This document shows, piece after piece, positions 35,701 to 44,426 of a stretch of 64,000 bases of DNA. How positions within the stretch are numbered: position 1 is the first letter of the stretch; the number at the start of each line of letters is the position of its first letter. The position numbers and the translations under genes are program-made. A model generated the notes under the pieces. It saw nothing but the letters and a program-made list of their open reading frames with translations. It did not search any database and was not told the origin of the DNA. Source of the stretch: Gonatopus flavifemur (lineage: Eukaryota > Arthropoda > Insecta > Hymenoptera > Dryinidae); the NCBI GenBank assembly GCA_018340375.1, contig JAFFJZ010000004.1, forward strand, positions 22,046,001 through 22,110,000, given 5' to 3'.

Positions 35701-38700
35701 ACACGCATTAAGGCATGATAGCTTATTGAAAACAATATTGGAAGGAAAAATAAATGGTAAAACTCGCGAAGGTAGACCTAGATTAAGGGGTTATATCTGT
35801 TTGAAATTTTTTCTTATCCCATTTTTTTTATTGGCCTAAATGATGTAAAAACATCTCAAGAATGATATCAAACAACATTTATTGATGAGAACATATTTTA
35901 AGGAATCCTAAAATATAAATTTTTGAAGCAACTCGGGGCGTTCCGAAATGACAAATTCTCATTTTTTCAATCATGTACTAATTGAAGTACATAGAGGCAA
36001 TTATTGAGGGGATACCAGTGGCCCCTGGCGATGCAACCCGAGCCAAATGTTTGTTGACATATTATTAAGAAATAAAGCAAGAAAAGGAAAATATCGCTCT
36101 GTACAGACCACTTTTATTGATCGAAGAAGGTCTGTACAGAGCGATATTTCGATTTCATTCCTTTGTTTTCGAGTAATTTGTCGGAATAGTTTTGGTTGTG
36201 TCCTTTTCTAACCAATAAGTCTGGTTGCATCTTCAGGGGTCGCTGGTATCACCTTAAACATTAGGTTGAACTAACTACGTTAGAACGATTCAATCTCGAA
36301 GCACGTGCAGCATTCGCTGTTCGCAAATTGTACATGTGTATTTACGTAGTTGCTTTGCTTTTGTTTACGAAGTTTTAGTTGTAAAACATGAGTGATAAAG
36401 CATATATGAACCGAAAGGGTATCAAATCCACAGCTCGTGAAAGGAACAAAATCAGCAATAGGCACCCACTTAACCGTCATTCTTTGGAGAGAAATCCGGA
36501 GTACGTTAGCGCTTCTGCCAAGAAATTCAAACTTGCTGATTCCAACGATAATAGAGAACTTGATATTAGGTGTATAACTTTGCTTCCGCCGTTTTGCAAT
36601 AGATGGCTGTAAGTGGTAGTTGAGATAAATAGATCATAGATGTCATAAAATAAGCTTAGGTATTTGTAAACATAACGCCATCGAAATATTAGTCGATTTG
36701 TGTCTGCATCATAAAGTTATTCTCGATTAAACATGTTAGCTTACGAGCCAAATTCTCGTCATTTGCGGGAGGTTTTAATTTTATGCTTTAATATGAAGAA
36801 ATCTGCGGCTGAGGCTCATCGAATGCTCTCAAATACCTATGGTGAGGCTGCTATTAGTGAAAGAACGTGCCGAGAGTGGTTTCAGCGTTTCAAGAACGAT
36901 GATTTTAACGTCGAAGACCAGCATGGCGGTGGAAGAGAGAAGGTTTTCGAAGATGCAGAATTGGAGGCATTACTTGATCAAGACTCGTGTCAAATGCAAC
37001 AAGAATTGGCAGGATCATTGGGAGTGACGCAACCAGCCATTTCAAAACGTCCGAAAGTCATGGGAATGATTCAGAAACAAGGAAATTGGGTGCCGTACGA
37101 GTTGAAGCCGAGAGGTGTTGAACAGCGTTCGTGTGTTTGTGAACAGCTGCTCGCAAGGCGAAGACGGAAGGGATTTCTGCATCGCATTGTGACTGGGGAC
37201 GAAAAATGGGTTCATTACGATAATCCCAAGCGCAGAAAATCATGGGGATATCCCGGCCATGCTTCCACGTCGACGGCCAAACCGAATATTCACGGTTCCA
37301 AGGTTATGCTCAGTATTTGGTGGAACCAACTCGGCGTAGTGTATTATGAGTTGTTAAAACCGACTGAAACAATCACAGGCGATCGTTATCGAACGCAATT
37401 AATGCGTTTGAGCCGAGCATTGAAAGACAAACGGCCGCAATACAACGAGAGACATGATAAAGTGATTTTACAGCATGACAATGCTCGACCCCATCTTGCG
37501 AAAGTGGTCAACACATACTTGGAAACTTTGAAATGGGAAGTCCTACCCCACCCGCCGTATTCTCCAGACGTTGCTCCCTCGGACTATCACTTGTTTCGAT
37601 CAATGGCACACGGCCTAGCTGACCAGCACTTCCGGTCTCCGCCTCGAATTTTGGAAAAAAACGACGGAAGCAAAATTATACACCTAATATTTGAACTCAA
37701 AAGGGCAGTTATATGGTGCTGGGATCGCAGACTAAAGGTAAAAAAATCAGCAAGCCTCTATTTTGAGAATTTCCTATCGTAAACTCATTCTCAAACTTCA
37801 AACGCGTTTTTCTCGAAAGCACTTTTTCAAAATCGGCTGACATCAGAACTTGAGTAATTTTTATCCGATTGACCTAAAAATTCAACTATAGCTTCTCGGA
37901 TAGATTATCCATCGAATTACATAGGATTTTCATGATTGATGAACAATTACGATTTTTTCGTCGAAAATGCAAATTTTTTCTTCAAATTGATGCCAAAATT
38001 GCAGAAATTTCTCAATGATTCTACATTCTTCTGTAGCAGCATTTATTAAGAATAAGAAAATTTGCGTTTATTGTTCTAGCTGCAGACGTACGAGACTTCT
38101 GATGTCGGTCGTGGAGCGCCTTCAAAAAATACGCTTCTTTCGTATATTTGACTGAGCCACCATTTTGTCCTCAATATTGAAATAAAAAATTCTTTTTTCA
38201 TCTCAAGATATGTATAATAAATCCTCGAAACCTTATATTGATCCTTCCATTTGCAGAGTCACAAAAAATTCACAGAAAACCCTCTTATTTTTAGGCTCCA
38301 AACAGATATAACCCCTCAAGTTATATGAAGCAAATTATACAAGATAAGGATTGTCGTAGATATGTAGAAATTACACGTTTAGCGGATAATAGACAGGGTT
38401 GGAGGATTTCACCAAACCAGAATTGAAAAATCCAGAATTCAAACCTCAAATTTATGTCCACCGATTCAAAATATTCCCACCTTCCAAGAGCATTAGGAAA
38501 AAAAATACTTGCATGTAAAAACTGACTGAACTCGCCATAATTGATAAGCCTCTTTTTATCCCTTCCAAAATAAAGCTTGATAAAAGCTCCTTCCATATTG
38601 AACGGCATCCTCTGATGTAATACAGTTTTTCGCATCACCTCAGCGAACTCCTCTGCAAGGTATAAAAATTATAACACTCGGAATAGATTATTTTCAGTAA

Positions 38701-39272
38701 AACAAATTTAGAGAAAATTACCAAATGCAACCATGCCGTTTCCATTGGTATCGAACAATTGAAAAGCTGTCTTGTAGAGAGCGTCTGGTACACAAAGCAA
38801 ACCTTCGAATGCTTGGAATTCGGCAAACGAGATGAATCTGGAACACAAAAGAAATTCAAAATCGTAATCATCGGAGCACAGATCGATGTTCCCAACACTC
38901 ACCCATCTTTGTTGGTATCGACGATACCGGCGAGTAGTTTGACGGAATCTGGATTGTAATCGGCATCTGTATAAAGACCAAGATAACTTCGTACAAAGTC
39001 AGAGGGGGTCATCAACTTTTCACCATTTTTCTCTTGAGTAGCGTACTAAAATCAAATTGTTTTGAAATTATTTGTGTTGACGATGTGTTTTGACACGAGA
39101 TTGAGAAACGGGCTTTCATAATCGAACCAATGAATGTGAAGTTACGAAATTGAAAACTTGAGTAACGGAGAGGATGGATGTCCCGAGACACTTTTCAATC
39201 AATTTTCCTACATACCTGTTCGAATATTTCATGGAGACGTTCGGTGTTTGCGCGTTTCAAATAGCCTGGACC
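17749..39272 (-). CDS. aralar1: Aralar, Ca2+-regulated mitochondrial aspartate/glutamate carrier (SLC25A12/13 orthologue)
   Basis: Exchanges matrix aspartate for cytosolic glutamate across the inner mitochondrial membrane in the malate-aspartate shuttle. Coding exons: 39272-39216, 39045-38903, 38837-38722, 38652-38513, 33461-33315, 33250-33109, 33033-32940, 30630-30540, 30470-30395, 22947-22829, 20582-20412, 20346-20206, 20144-19950, 19869-19767, 18731-18641, 17938-17749. All phases agree and give 671 residues plus any upstream N-terminus, close to the family size. Exons 1-7 encode the EF-hand half: a canonical loop DTNKDGFISFAE spans exons 2-3, with further hands at DTNGNG and DKDGTG. Exons 9-16 encode the carrier half with three signatures: [21 protein letters not shown] and [11 protein letters not shown]. 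The C-terminus has the conserved NPDHIGGY and [10 protein letters not shown]. Intron 4 starts with GC instead of GT. Introns of 5.1, 2.3, 7.4 and 2.2 kb are swollen by transposons. An in-frame ATG lies at 39281, but the acceptor-like TTTCAG beside it suggests a separate first exon upstream that I could not place. Confidence 0.96.
21216..22215 (+). pseudogene. Mariner transposase relic, 3' truncated
   Basis: The left terminal repeat TTAGGTGTGCAACTAATTCC starts at 21216. The transposase begins MSDSDPNN at 21385, shifts frame early, then reads [19 protein letters not shown], has a stop and shift near 21651, and continues [31 protein letters not shown] and [16 protein letters not shown] short deletion removes the middle of the HDNARPH region around 22110, and the copy fades after about 22215. 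It lies in aralar intron 10, on the opposite strand to the gene, and is not functional. Confidence 0.88.
22470..22545 (-). repeat. tRNA-like pol III head with perfect B box
   Basis: On the minus strand GGGGGTTCGAATCCCTGAC contains an exact pol III B-box GGTTCGAATCC, preceded about 50 bases earlier by GGCTGAGGGTTTACG as a weak A box. There is no good cloverleaf, so it is best read as the head of a tRNA-derived SINE. It sits in aralar intron 10. Confidence 0.5.
23129..24614. repeat. 1.5-kb foldback repeat with internal tandem units
   Basis: The left half (TTTCCCTCGACCTCTCC, CTTTCAAAGGACTCCCATGA, GACCGATACTGAACACCCCC, GTGGGCCGGATGG) returns inverted in the right half up to 24614. Arms are about 700 bp. 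Inside, a unit of roughly 280 bp with GAGGGTCGCTGATTACGAT, CATGACTCCATCACGTCGGG and GGTCAAATGAAGGTCAAACA occurs twice directly on the left (about 23470 and 23750) and again inverted on the right. The ORFs here are repeat translations. It is in aralar intron 9. Confidence 0.82.
24735..24830. repeat. Fragment of the CCCAGACARCAC / AACGTT family
   Basis: CCCAGACAACACAAAGTGCC followed by GGAACGTTTATAGAACGT and GGACGTTCAGAAAATG. It matches the left end of the complete element at 51926-52327; the right side is lost. Confidence 0.6.
25416..26168. mobile_element. Inverted-repeat element CTGCCGTCCAAA, 753 bp, AGTT duplication
   Basis: CTGCCGTCCAAACCAAGAAG at the left matches the inverse of CTTCTTGCTTTGGACGGCAG at the right. 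AGTT lies immediately outside both ends (25412-25415 and 26169-26172), a 4-bp target duplication. The interior repeats the words TTACGGT and CCGTAAST at least eight times in both orientations (for example near 25600, 25680, 25755, 25815, 25930, 25970, 26150). Such clustered motifs look like transposase-binding sites. No coding capacity. Aralar intron 9. Confidence 0.83.
26280..28080. repeat. CCAGTACTGG-rich array, about 1.8 kb
   Basis: Degenerate units with GCGCCAGTATTGAGCCAGAG, TTCAATATGTTCGATAGACG, ACTCTGGCTGACTACAAAAT and TCTTGGCAACTCGGCTG recur roughly every 150-200 bp between 26570 and 27490. Palindromic CCAGTACTGG and GCCAGTACTGG words dominate both ends (26385-26600, 27760-28060). All ORFs here are products of the repeat. 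A separate tRNA-like head is inserted at 27550-27612. Aralar intron 9. Confidence 0.7.
27550..27612 (+). repeat. tRNA-like pol III head
   Basis: TTAGCTGATGTGATAG resembles an A box and CAGGTTCAATCCTTGCC a good B box 40 bases later. It is compatible with a tRNA-derived SINE head; there is no cloverleaf. Confidence 0.45.
28098..29270 (-). pseudogene. Mariner DD34D transposase, second lineage, broken
   Basis: The minus-strand frame starts at 29093 ([20 protein letters not shown]). It has a stop near 28975 after STMSKT, continues [19 protein letters not shown] and [20 protein letters not shown], shifts near 28650 before [19 protein letters not shown], shifts again before [19 protein letters not shown] and [20 protein letters not shown], and shifts once more near 28200. 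The three catalytic aspartates (TGDE, HHDN, APCD) are recognisable with 34-residue spacing between the last two. The 3' end is cut after DWKKR. This lineage differs clearly from the copies at 33639 and 36566. Confidence 0.9.
29282..29800 (-). pseudogene. LINE reverse-transcriptase fragment
   Basis: Two adjacent minus-strand pieces read [20 protein letters not shown], then [18 protein letters not shown], and after a stop [18 protein letters not shown] with the reverse-transcriptase catalytic box FADD, ending [15 protein letters not shown]. This is the palm-to-thumb region of a non-LTR retrotransposon. It stops at 29282 where the mariner relic begins. A paralogous piece on the other strand flanks the mariner at 33639-34924. 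Confidence 0.85.
30774..31804. mobile_element. Inverted-repeat element CCCGATCAAA, 1031 bp, TG duplication
   Basis: CCCGATCAAAAAAAAACCTC on the left is answered by GAAGTTTTCTTTGATCGGG on the right. TG sits on both sides. Subterminal words GGGAATTTGGCACAAAA and GGGAACCCTTATGGGA occur in both arms (GGGATCCC/GGGTTCCC variants). AT-rich interior, no transposase. Aralar intron 7. Confidence 0.83.
31805..32939. other. Rest of aralar intron 7
   Basis: Intronic AT-rich sequence. It contains a short (TG)n/T tract near 32503-32530. ORFs on both strands have no splice or family support. Confidence 0.5.
33639..34924 (+). mobile_element. Complete mariner transposon, 1286 bp, TA duplication
   Basis: Terminal inverted repeats TTAGGTGTACAAATAAGTTT at the left and the inverse at the right, both extending into CCGCGG. 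TA is duplicated at 33637-33638 and 34925-34926. The inverted repeats are essentially identical and the single ORF is intact. It sits inside a LINE fragment in aralar intron 4, opposite in strand to aralar. Confidence 0.95.
33811..34848 (+). CDS. Intact mariner transposase, 345 residues
   Basis: A DDE/D cut-and-paste transposase that binds the terminal repeats and inserts at TA. The start gives [20 protein letters not shown]; the N-terminal half holds two helix-turn-helix regions ([35 protein letters not shown]). The linker [14 protein letters not shown] is typical. The catalytic aspartates are in [22 protein letters not shown] and [12 protein letters not shown], with 34 residues between the second and third. 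The C-terminus ends [16 protein letters not shown]. Length and all motifs equal those of active mariners. Leader 172 bp, trailer 76 bp within the element. Activity cannot be judged from sequence alone, but nothing visible prevents it. Confidence 0.96.
   Translation: MSSFIPNKHHLRELLIYFFNVKKSAAEAHRLLLEAYGEAALSERSCQEWFQKFKNGEFDVKDKERSGRPKVYEDMELEVLLEEDSSQTQKELALTLQVTQQAISHRLKSLGMIQKQGNWVPYELKPRDVERRLCMSEMLLARNKKKSFLHRIVTGDEKWIHYDNPKKRKPWVKPGEPSTSTAKPNIHGKKLMLCIWWDQLGVVYYELLKPSETITGALYRTQLMRLSRALKEKRAHYYSRHDKIILLHDNARPHVAAPVKTYLETLNWEVLPHPPYSPDLAPFDYHLFRSMAHGLSEQRFTSYEDTKNWVDLWIASKDEEFFRRGIRMLPERWGKVVANDGKYFE
36010..36254. mobile_element. Small inverted-repeat element GATACCAG with internal hairpin
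   Basis: The ends GGGATACCAGTGGCCCCTGG and, inverted, CGACCCCTG preceded by GGTGATACCAG form a TIR of about 30 bp followed by GATGCAACC on both sides. In the centre AATATCGCTCTGTACAGACC pairs with GGTCTGTACAGAGCGATATT. A related right end lies at 49355-49455 and a related central hairpin at 52345-52405. Confidence 0.7.
36566..37687 (+). mobile_element. Mariner deletion derivative, 1122 bp, TA duplication
   Basis: The terminal repeats TTAGGTGTATAACTTTGCTT (left) and the inverse of TTAGGTGTATAATTTTGCTT (right) are flanked by TA at 36564 and 37688. The transposase frame is open from 36733, but the 3' end of the gene is deleted. It lies inside the larger element at 35786-38316 in aralar intron 4. 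Confidence 0.92.
36733..37782 (+). pseudogene. Mariner transposase lacking its C-terminus
   Basis: The ORF starts [20 protein letters not shown] and keeps the helix-turn-helix regions, [14 protein letters not shown], the catalytic [23 protein letters not shown] and [12 protein letters not shown]. After ADQHFRSP the normal last 50 or so residues are replaced by translation of the right terminal repeat and flanking DNA (the frame only stops at 37782, outside the element). An unusual proline in ISKRPKVMG and glycine for aspartate in KPRGVE point to further decay. All three catalytic residues survive, but a C-terminally truncated protein is unlikely to be active. Confidence 0.9.
38512..38513 (-). 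other. GC donor of aralar intron 4
   Basis: Exon 4 must end after the codons for QFLH, and exon 5 begins [11 protein letters not shown]; insect Aralar proteins read FLHDFHEEY here. The intron start on the minus strand is GCAAGT, so this is a GC-AG intron of 5051 bp (33462-38512). The nearby GT (GTATTT, three bases in) would break the frame of exon 5. Confidence 0.8.
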
Positions 39273-41090
39273 CTGAAACATAAAATGTCCTTTGATTACA
39301 ATAATGACTTTATCGTCCTTGGTACAAAATCTACGTCTCATCAACATAAATTACTCATTCCGACCAACTCGGAAAGGAATTTTCCATTATTCGTGATGTA
39401 TACTCCAGGGACCAGCCACGGTAACCCAAATTCTTCTGAAAACGCGTGTCTCGAGTATGGAATCCAATTTCAACCGACAAGTTCAGTATTTCTCTACTAG
39501 TTCAAGGTTCCTCATCGAACGGATGACCTTGACAAGTGAAGAGAGGGTAAAAACAAGAAAAAGAATGAAGGAATCGATACGTACTGCAACGGAGACAAGA
39601 CCGCGTGAGCGGCACGTGATTACGTGGAAATGTTACGTGTGTAACCGAGAAAACCTCATCCGATATCGTATGAGATAGAAAGAAACATGTTGTTATTATC
39701 GTACGTTGCTCACTTAATTTCAATTCTTCTTCTACTCCCTCCTCCTATGACAATTATCAACATAGTTGATTGTTACATCATTTGCGTGTTCACCCTTGAA
39801 ATTGCTTGTCTCTATCGATGGTTATTTTATCGATACGTAATGGGATTGTCGTGATGATGGATGATATCACGTAACGCGTAATTTCATTTGCTTGATTCTT
39901 AAATTTTCTTGAGAAAATTTGCATAATTGGAAGATAAGATTGCATCTACACGCATTCGAAATCGGTATTTTTCACTCCAAGATATGATATCAAAGTTGCT
40001 TATGATTGCGACGAGGAATGATTGATCAATCATCACTGATATTCGTTTGACTCTATGCTTGATTTTTTCGACTCCGAGCTCAACTTTCTACCAAAAATGA
40101 ACGAGTGAGTGAAAAGAATTGAATTAATAACGGAACATTTTTATCTTCGTGTGGTGATAAGCTGAGGAGCCGTTTATATCTCAATTCCTGTACTATCTAT
40201 GAAAATGAAATTCCGCCATTCCATTTGAAAAGAGTTTGATTAAAATTCAACACACACGTTGAAGAATTCAGAACCCTGAATATCCAGGATCCCAGTTTCA
40301 ATACGATAACGTTGACAAACTCGATACTTTTTTTTTCCTTCCTTGCACAATTATGACCTGATAAACTGTTCATATTTTTGTTATAATTTATGATTCTTTT
40401 CCATTCTTGATATCACTTTGCATATGTGATCGGTGGCTTGCTCAATGGCGTGTATCGATAAGCTATCGATGATATTATGAAACGAGTGATGGTTTCGCTG
40501 GTACCACAAGCAGAAATATTATCATTCATCAACCTATATTTTTCAACCTGTCATCTCCAGAACATACACTTTGTAAGGAGGAAAAAATTGAAATTTGTCG
40601 ATCGTTAAGTCAAAAGAATACTTTTATATTATTGAGGAATTCATCAGAAATTCACAGAGAGAGTAGAACGCCTCAACTAAACATTCTTCATAAGAGCTAC
40701 TAAAAATTTGGTTAATTTAACCAAGAAAGTACAGTTGATTCATCACTTAATTGCAGAGTTGCCACCTCTCCGGGTTCCGCCGAATTTCTCCGGGTTAATT
40801 TAGTTGTGCTAGCTACATTTTATTTGTCACAACTATATTTTTTATTCCCATTGAATGAATCAGTTTATTTATATTTCAGACAGCTAGCCTTTTATTTACC
40901 CCAACTAGAGTCTAGCCAGCGTAAATAAAAATCTAGCTGCGATAACTAACATTTAGTTGTCCCAACTAAGTACCTTTTTCTCAGTGCGAATGTATTATAG
41001 ACAAACGGCGGATTCTTATAATCCCACAACTCCATAAGCCAGAAATTGCGTGTCTCCGATTTGTTTGGGCTCAATTCGTTTTCTTCAATC
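39273..41090. other. Upstream of the first recognised aralar exon
   Basis: AT-rich non-coding DNA. It should contain or precede the missing aralar first exon; no ATG exon with the required phase-0 donor could be chosen with confidence. The segment 40715-40990 has CTAGCTGCGATAACTAAC and ends CTTTTTCTCAGTG, a decayed CACTGA-type element. Confidence 0.45.
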
Positions 41091-41092
41091 TC

Positions 41093-41478
41093 CCCGAAGA
41101 GAACATGAAGCTTCAGCGAACGTTCAGATTAGATCTGTATAGATCGGATCGAAGGTTCACGAAAGCTAACTTTTAGATTCACAAACGTTTGTCAAAGATA
41201 CTAAGAACGTTGGAATGTCCACCTTAAAATACCTTCAGGGAACATAGATGGAACGTTCATTGAAGGTTCATCGAAGGTTTGAGGAAGCTTCACAAAAATA
41301 TCTATACTTAGATTAATTTATAATAATTTATGTTTATTAATTAATTTATTTTTCATATAAATTGATCAAAATAATTATAAGGATAGATATTTTTGTGAAG
41401 GTTCGTCAAACCTTCGATGACCCTTCAGCGAACGTTCCATGTATGTTTCCTGAACGTATTTCGAGGCGGACATTTCAC
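41093..41478. repeat. CCCGAAGAG foldback element, copy 5 (right end lost)
   Basis: Starts CCCGAAGAGAACATGAAGC and follows the complete copies through both arms until CGAGGCGGACATTTCA, where it is cut by a CACTGTTAAAAATT element end at about 41478. Confidence 0.82.
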
Positions 41479-42124
41479 TGTTAAAAATTGCTTGAAATTT
41501 CATGTACTTTTCATGTACATATGTGAATGAAAATTCAATTTTTGTGAACTGAAATAGGAGGCCAAATACATGTTATTGAATTTTCAAGTTATCGTGCATG
41601 AAAATTGAAATTAATGTGGGTCATTCTAAGTTGAGAGGTATTTTCGACGTCCACGATGAAAAAACCACATTTTTTCATAAATTTTTTCGAAATAATGTTA
41701 TTATCTCTCAAAACTCACCGTCTCCTTTATGGTCACTCAAATTCATCACCTGATTTTACTTACCCTGGTTAAGAAATCAGATTGAATCCGATAAAAAAAA
41801 ATTCTATCGGAATGAATTGAGTTTCTGCATTGGAAATTTCCTATTGATACCAATAAGATAATTTTTAATTGGATTTAATCGGCATTTTCCCTGGTGGAAA
41901 AATCCGATTAAATCCGATAAAAAAAACTTATCGGAATGAATTGATTCCTGCATCGCGATTTTCTTATTGAATTTTATTGGTTGTTAACCCAACCAACGAA
42001 CGGTTTATATTAATTATATACGCGCATTTTATATCAATTAAACAAACACATATATCATTTATTCAATCATTACGTATGACAAATTATTGCTGAAATAAAT
42101 TCAAACGATCATTTATGTGTTATT

Positions 42125-42221
42125 AACATGGTGATCACCCATCCACCTTGTACCGCAGTTGTCGTTGCTCAACCTAGAAGATCGATCTGGAACACCCGCT
42201 CGCTCGATGCCGTGGTTCGCT
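42125..42221 (-). repeat. 5S rRNA-like module, left arm
   Basis: On the minus strand the order is ACCACGGCATCG, GTGTTCCAGATCGATC, GGTTAAGCAACG, GCGGTACAAGG and TGGATGGGTGATCACC. These match the order and spacing of 5S rRNA around its internal control region (A-box-like GTTAAGCARCG and C-box-like GCGGTANNNNNTGGATGGGTGACC). It is shortened and diverged, so it is a 5S-derived repeat and not a functional 5S gene. Its inverted twin is at 46912-47006. Confidence 0.6.
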
Positions 42222-44166
42222 TCCTATCAATGTGAACTAAATGACTGTCTTATGTCAGGGATGGGTGTCCTATAGTAATAAGATTCAATTGGTAATAGTC
42301 CATTGGACATATGAGGGATTGTATCGGTCTTAATGAGAGCATGGGAGTTCATTAATAATAAAAATCCCAATGAAGACCAAGAGAATATTTTCCAATTGGA
42401 TTGAATCGGTATTTTATGATGGATGAAGAATTCCGATTGATATCAATACAATATTTGTCAATTGGTTTCAATCGGTATTTTATCAATTATGAAAATTCTA
42501 ATTGATACGAGTCAAATATTTTCCAATGGGATCCAATAGGTATTTTATCAATAATAAGAATTCCGATTGATATCAATGAAATATTGTGTAATTGGATTCA
42601 CTTGGTATTTTATGATCAATGAAAATTCCGATTGACGCCAATACAATATTTTTCAATTGGATTGAATCGGTATGTTATTAATTATGAAGATTCTAATTGA
42701 TACCAGTCAAATATTCTTCAATGGCATCCAATAGGTATTTTATCAATAATAAGAATTCCTATTGATACCAAGAAAATATTTTTCATTTGATTAAATAGGT
42801 ATTTTATTGATCATTAAAATTCTAATTGATATCAGTGAAATATTTTTCAATAGAATTCAATGGGTATGTAATTAATCATAAAAATTCCAATTGATACCAA
42901 GAAAATATTTTCTCATTAGATTCAATGAGTATTTTAGGATTGATACAAAATTCCGATGGATACCAATAAAATATTTTTTAATTGGATTGAATCGGTATTT
43001 CATAATTCATGAAAATTTCAATTGATACCAGTCAAATACTTTTCAATGGGATTCAATTGATATTTTATCAATAACAATTATTCCGATTGATATCAATGAA
43101 ATATTGTGTAATTGCTTTCACTTGGTATTTTGAGACCAATGAAAATTCCGATTGATGCCAATACAATATTTTCCAATTGGATTCAATCGGTATGTTATTA
43201 ATCATGAAAATTCTAATTGATACCAGTCAAATATTTTTCAATGACATCCAATAGGTATTTTATCAATAATAAAAATTCCAATTCGTACGAACACGATATT
43301 TTTTAATTTGATTTAATCGGCATTTTATTAACCATTACAATTATAATTGGTACCAGTAACATATTTTTCAGTGGGATCCAATGGATATTCCATCACTGAT
43401 AAAAATTCCGATTGATACCAATGAAATATTTTCTAATTGGATTCTCTTGGTATTCTATGATTATAGTTCCCTATTCCAGCAACGTTCCCATTAGTTCCAA
43501 TACATCGAGGTCACCAGGGATTCTGATAAAAACCAATGATTTGATGCAATGAAAGAAATTTCAGAACTGAATCGGTTATTGCCGGTACATCCCTATAGGA
43601 CTTTAGAATCTGTAAACTTGCCTATTATTTTCAATAAATTTGAATGTTGGAATAATCCAGTTAAAACCCATTGATCAATGAAATCGATACATCCTTAAAT
43701 GCAGTCAGAAATCTCCCATAAGAAACCCATTCATCATTCAATTTCACAAATTTTCCCATTAGTTCCAATGGATTGAAATTGTGGAAACTTCCGATAAAAA
43801 CCGTTCGCCTGATGGAATGGAGAAAATTTCAATCATCCAATCAGATATCTCTTATACAGACCAATAGATTATGTGAAGTTTGATTAATTCCCATAAAATG
43901 CAGATATTTTAATTCGTGAATCCCCGATTGAAACCTATAGAAAAGAGATTCCGATAAACTCTTATTGATTTTGAATCGGGGATTGAACTGTTCCGATTGA
44001 TCCTATGCAGTCCCATTAATTCTGAATCGGTTTCTATCGGATCTTATCGGATTTTTTAACCAGGGCTAATGCGGTGGAATGAAGTCTAAAATTGAATTGG
44101 ACATTTCTCATTCAATGCTATTGAATATTCAATCCCGTAAATATTCCTTTCATTTCCCATAAATTG

Positions 44167-44426
44167 CACTGAAAAAAAAATTTCATCGAAAATCAATTAT
44201 ATTTTGTGGTTAGGGTAACTGAATATCATAGTCAAGTTAACGAATATATGATCAGATTGACAGTATAATCGTTGACTTGACACCATGATGGTTGATTCAA
44301 CTGCATGTAGTTGAGTCAACAGTGTATGTAGTTGAGGCAACAGTCAGATTCAGTTGGATATATCCAATCGTATTCTACTGTTGAATCAACTATATCACCG
44401 TTGTCTGTACCCACCTTTTTTCAGTG
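44167..44426. mobile_element. CACTGAAAAAA inverted-repeat element, TG duplication
   Basis: CACTGAAAAAAAAATTT at the left and CACCTTTTTTCAGTG at the right, flanked on both sides by TG. The interior is a series of GTTGACTTGA, GTAGTTGAGTCAAC and GTTGAATCAAC words. About 260 bp, non-coding, nested in the 41763 element. Confidence 0.68.

Larger units (their letters stand above)
33595..35790 (+). pseudogene. LINE reverse-transcriptase fragment split by a mariner
   Basis: ATTAATTTCAAGGATAGG up to 33638 continues at 34927 with GAATTATATAAGAATCAAAC, restoring the same protein stretch seen at 29282-29800 ([16 protein letters not shown]). Downstream come [16 protein letters not shown] and [16 protein letters not shown] (FADD changed to FVDD), then a stop after KEFKYI, and a decayed C-terminal part with [18 protein letters not shown] and REGRPRLRG. 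Stops and shifts make it non-functional. The mariner insertion duplicated TA. It is followed at 35786 by another inverted-repeat element. Confidence 0.85.
35786..38316. mobile_element. Inverted-repeat element AGGGGTTATATCTGTTTG hosting later insertions
   Basis: AGGGGTTATATCTGTTTG at 35786 is inverted at 38299-38316 (CAAACAGATATAACCCCT). The body contains the mariner copy 36566-37687 and the small element 36010-36254. Near 37803 it carries CGTTTTTCTCGAAAGC, a word also found in the elements at 50303 and 52720. No transposase of its own. Aralar intron 4. Confidence 0.65.

Noticed and set aside
42350..43460. CRISPR array
   Set aside because: The 60-65 bp units are degenerate throughout with no constant repeat and variable spacer, and the genome is eukaryotic.
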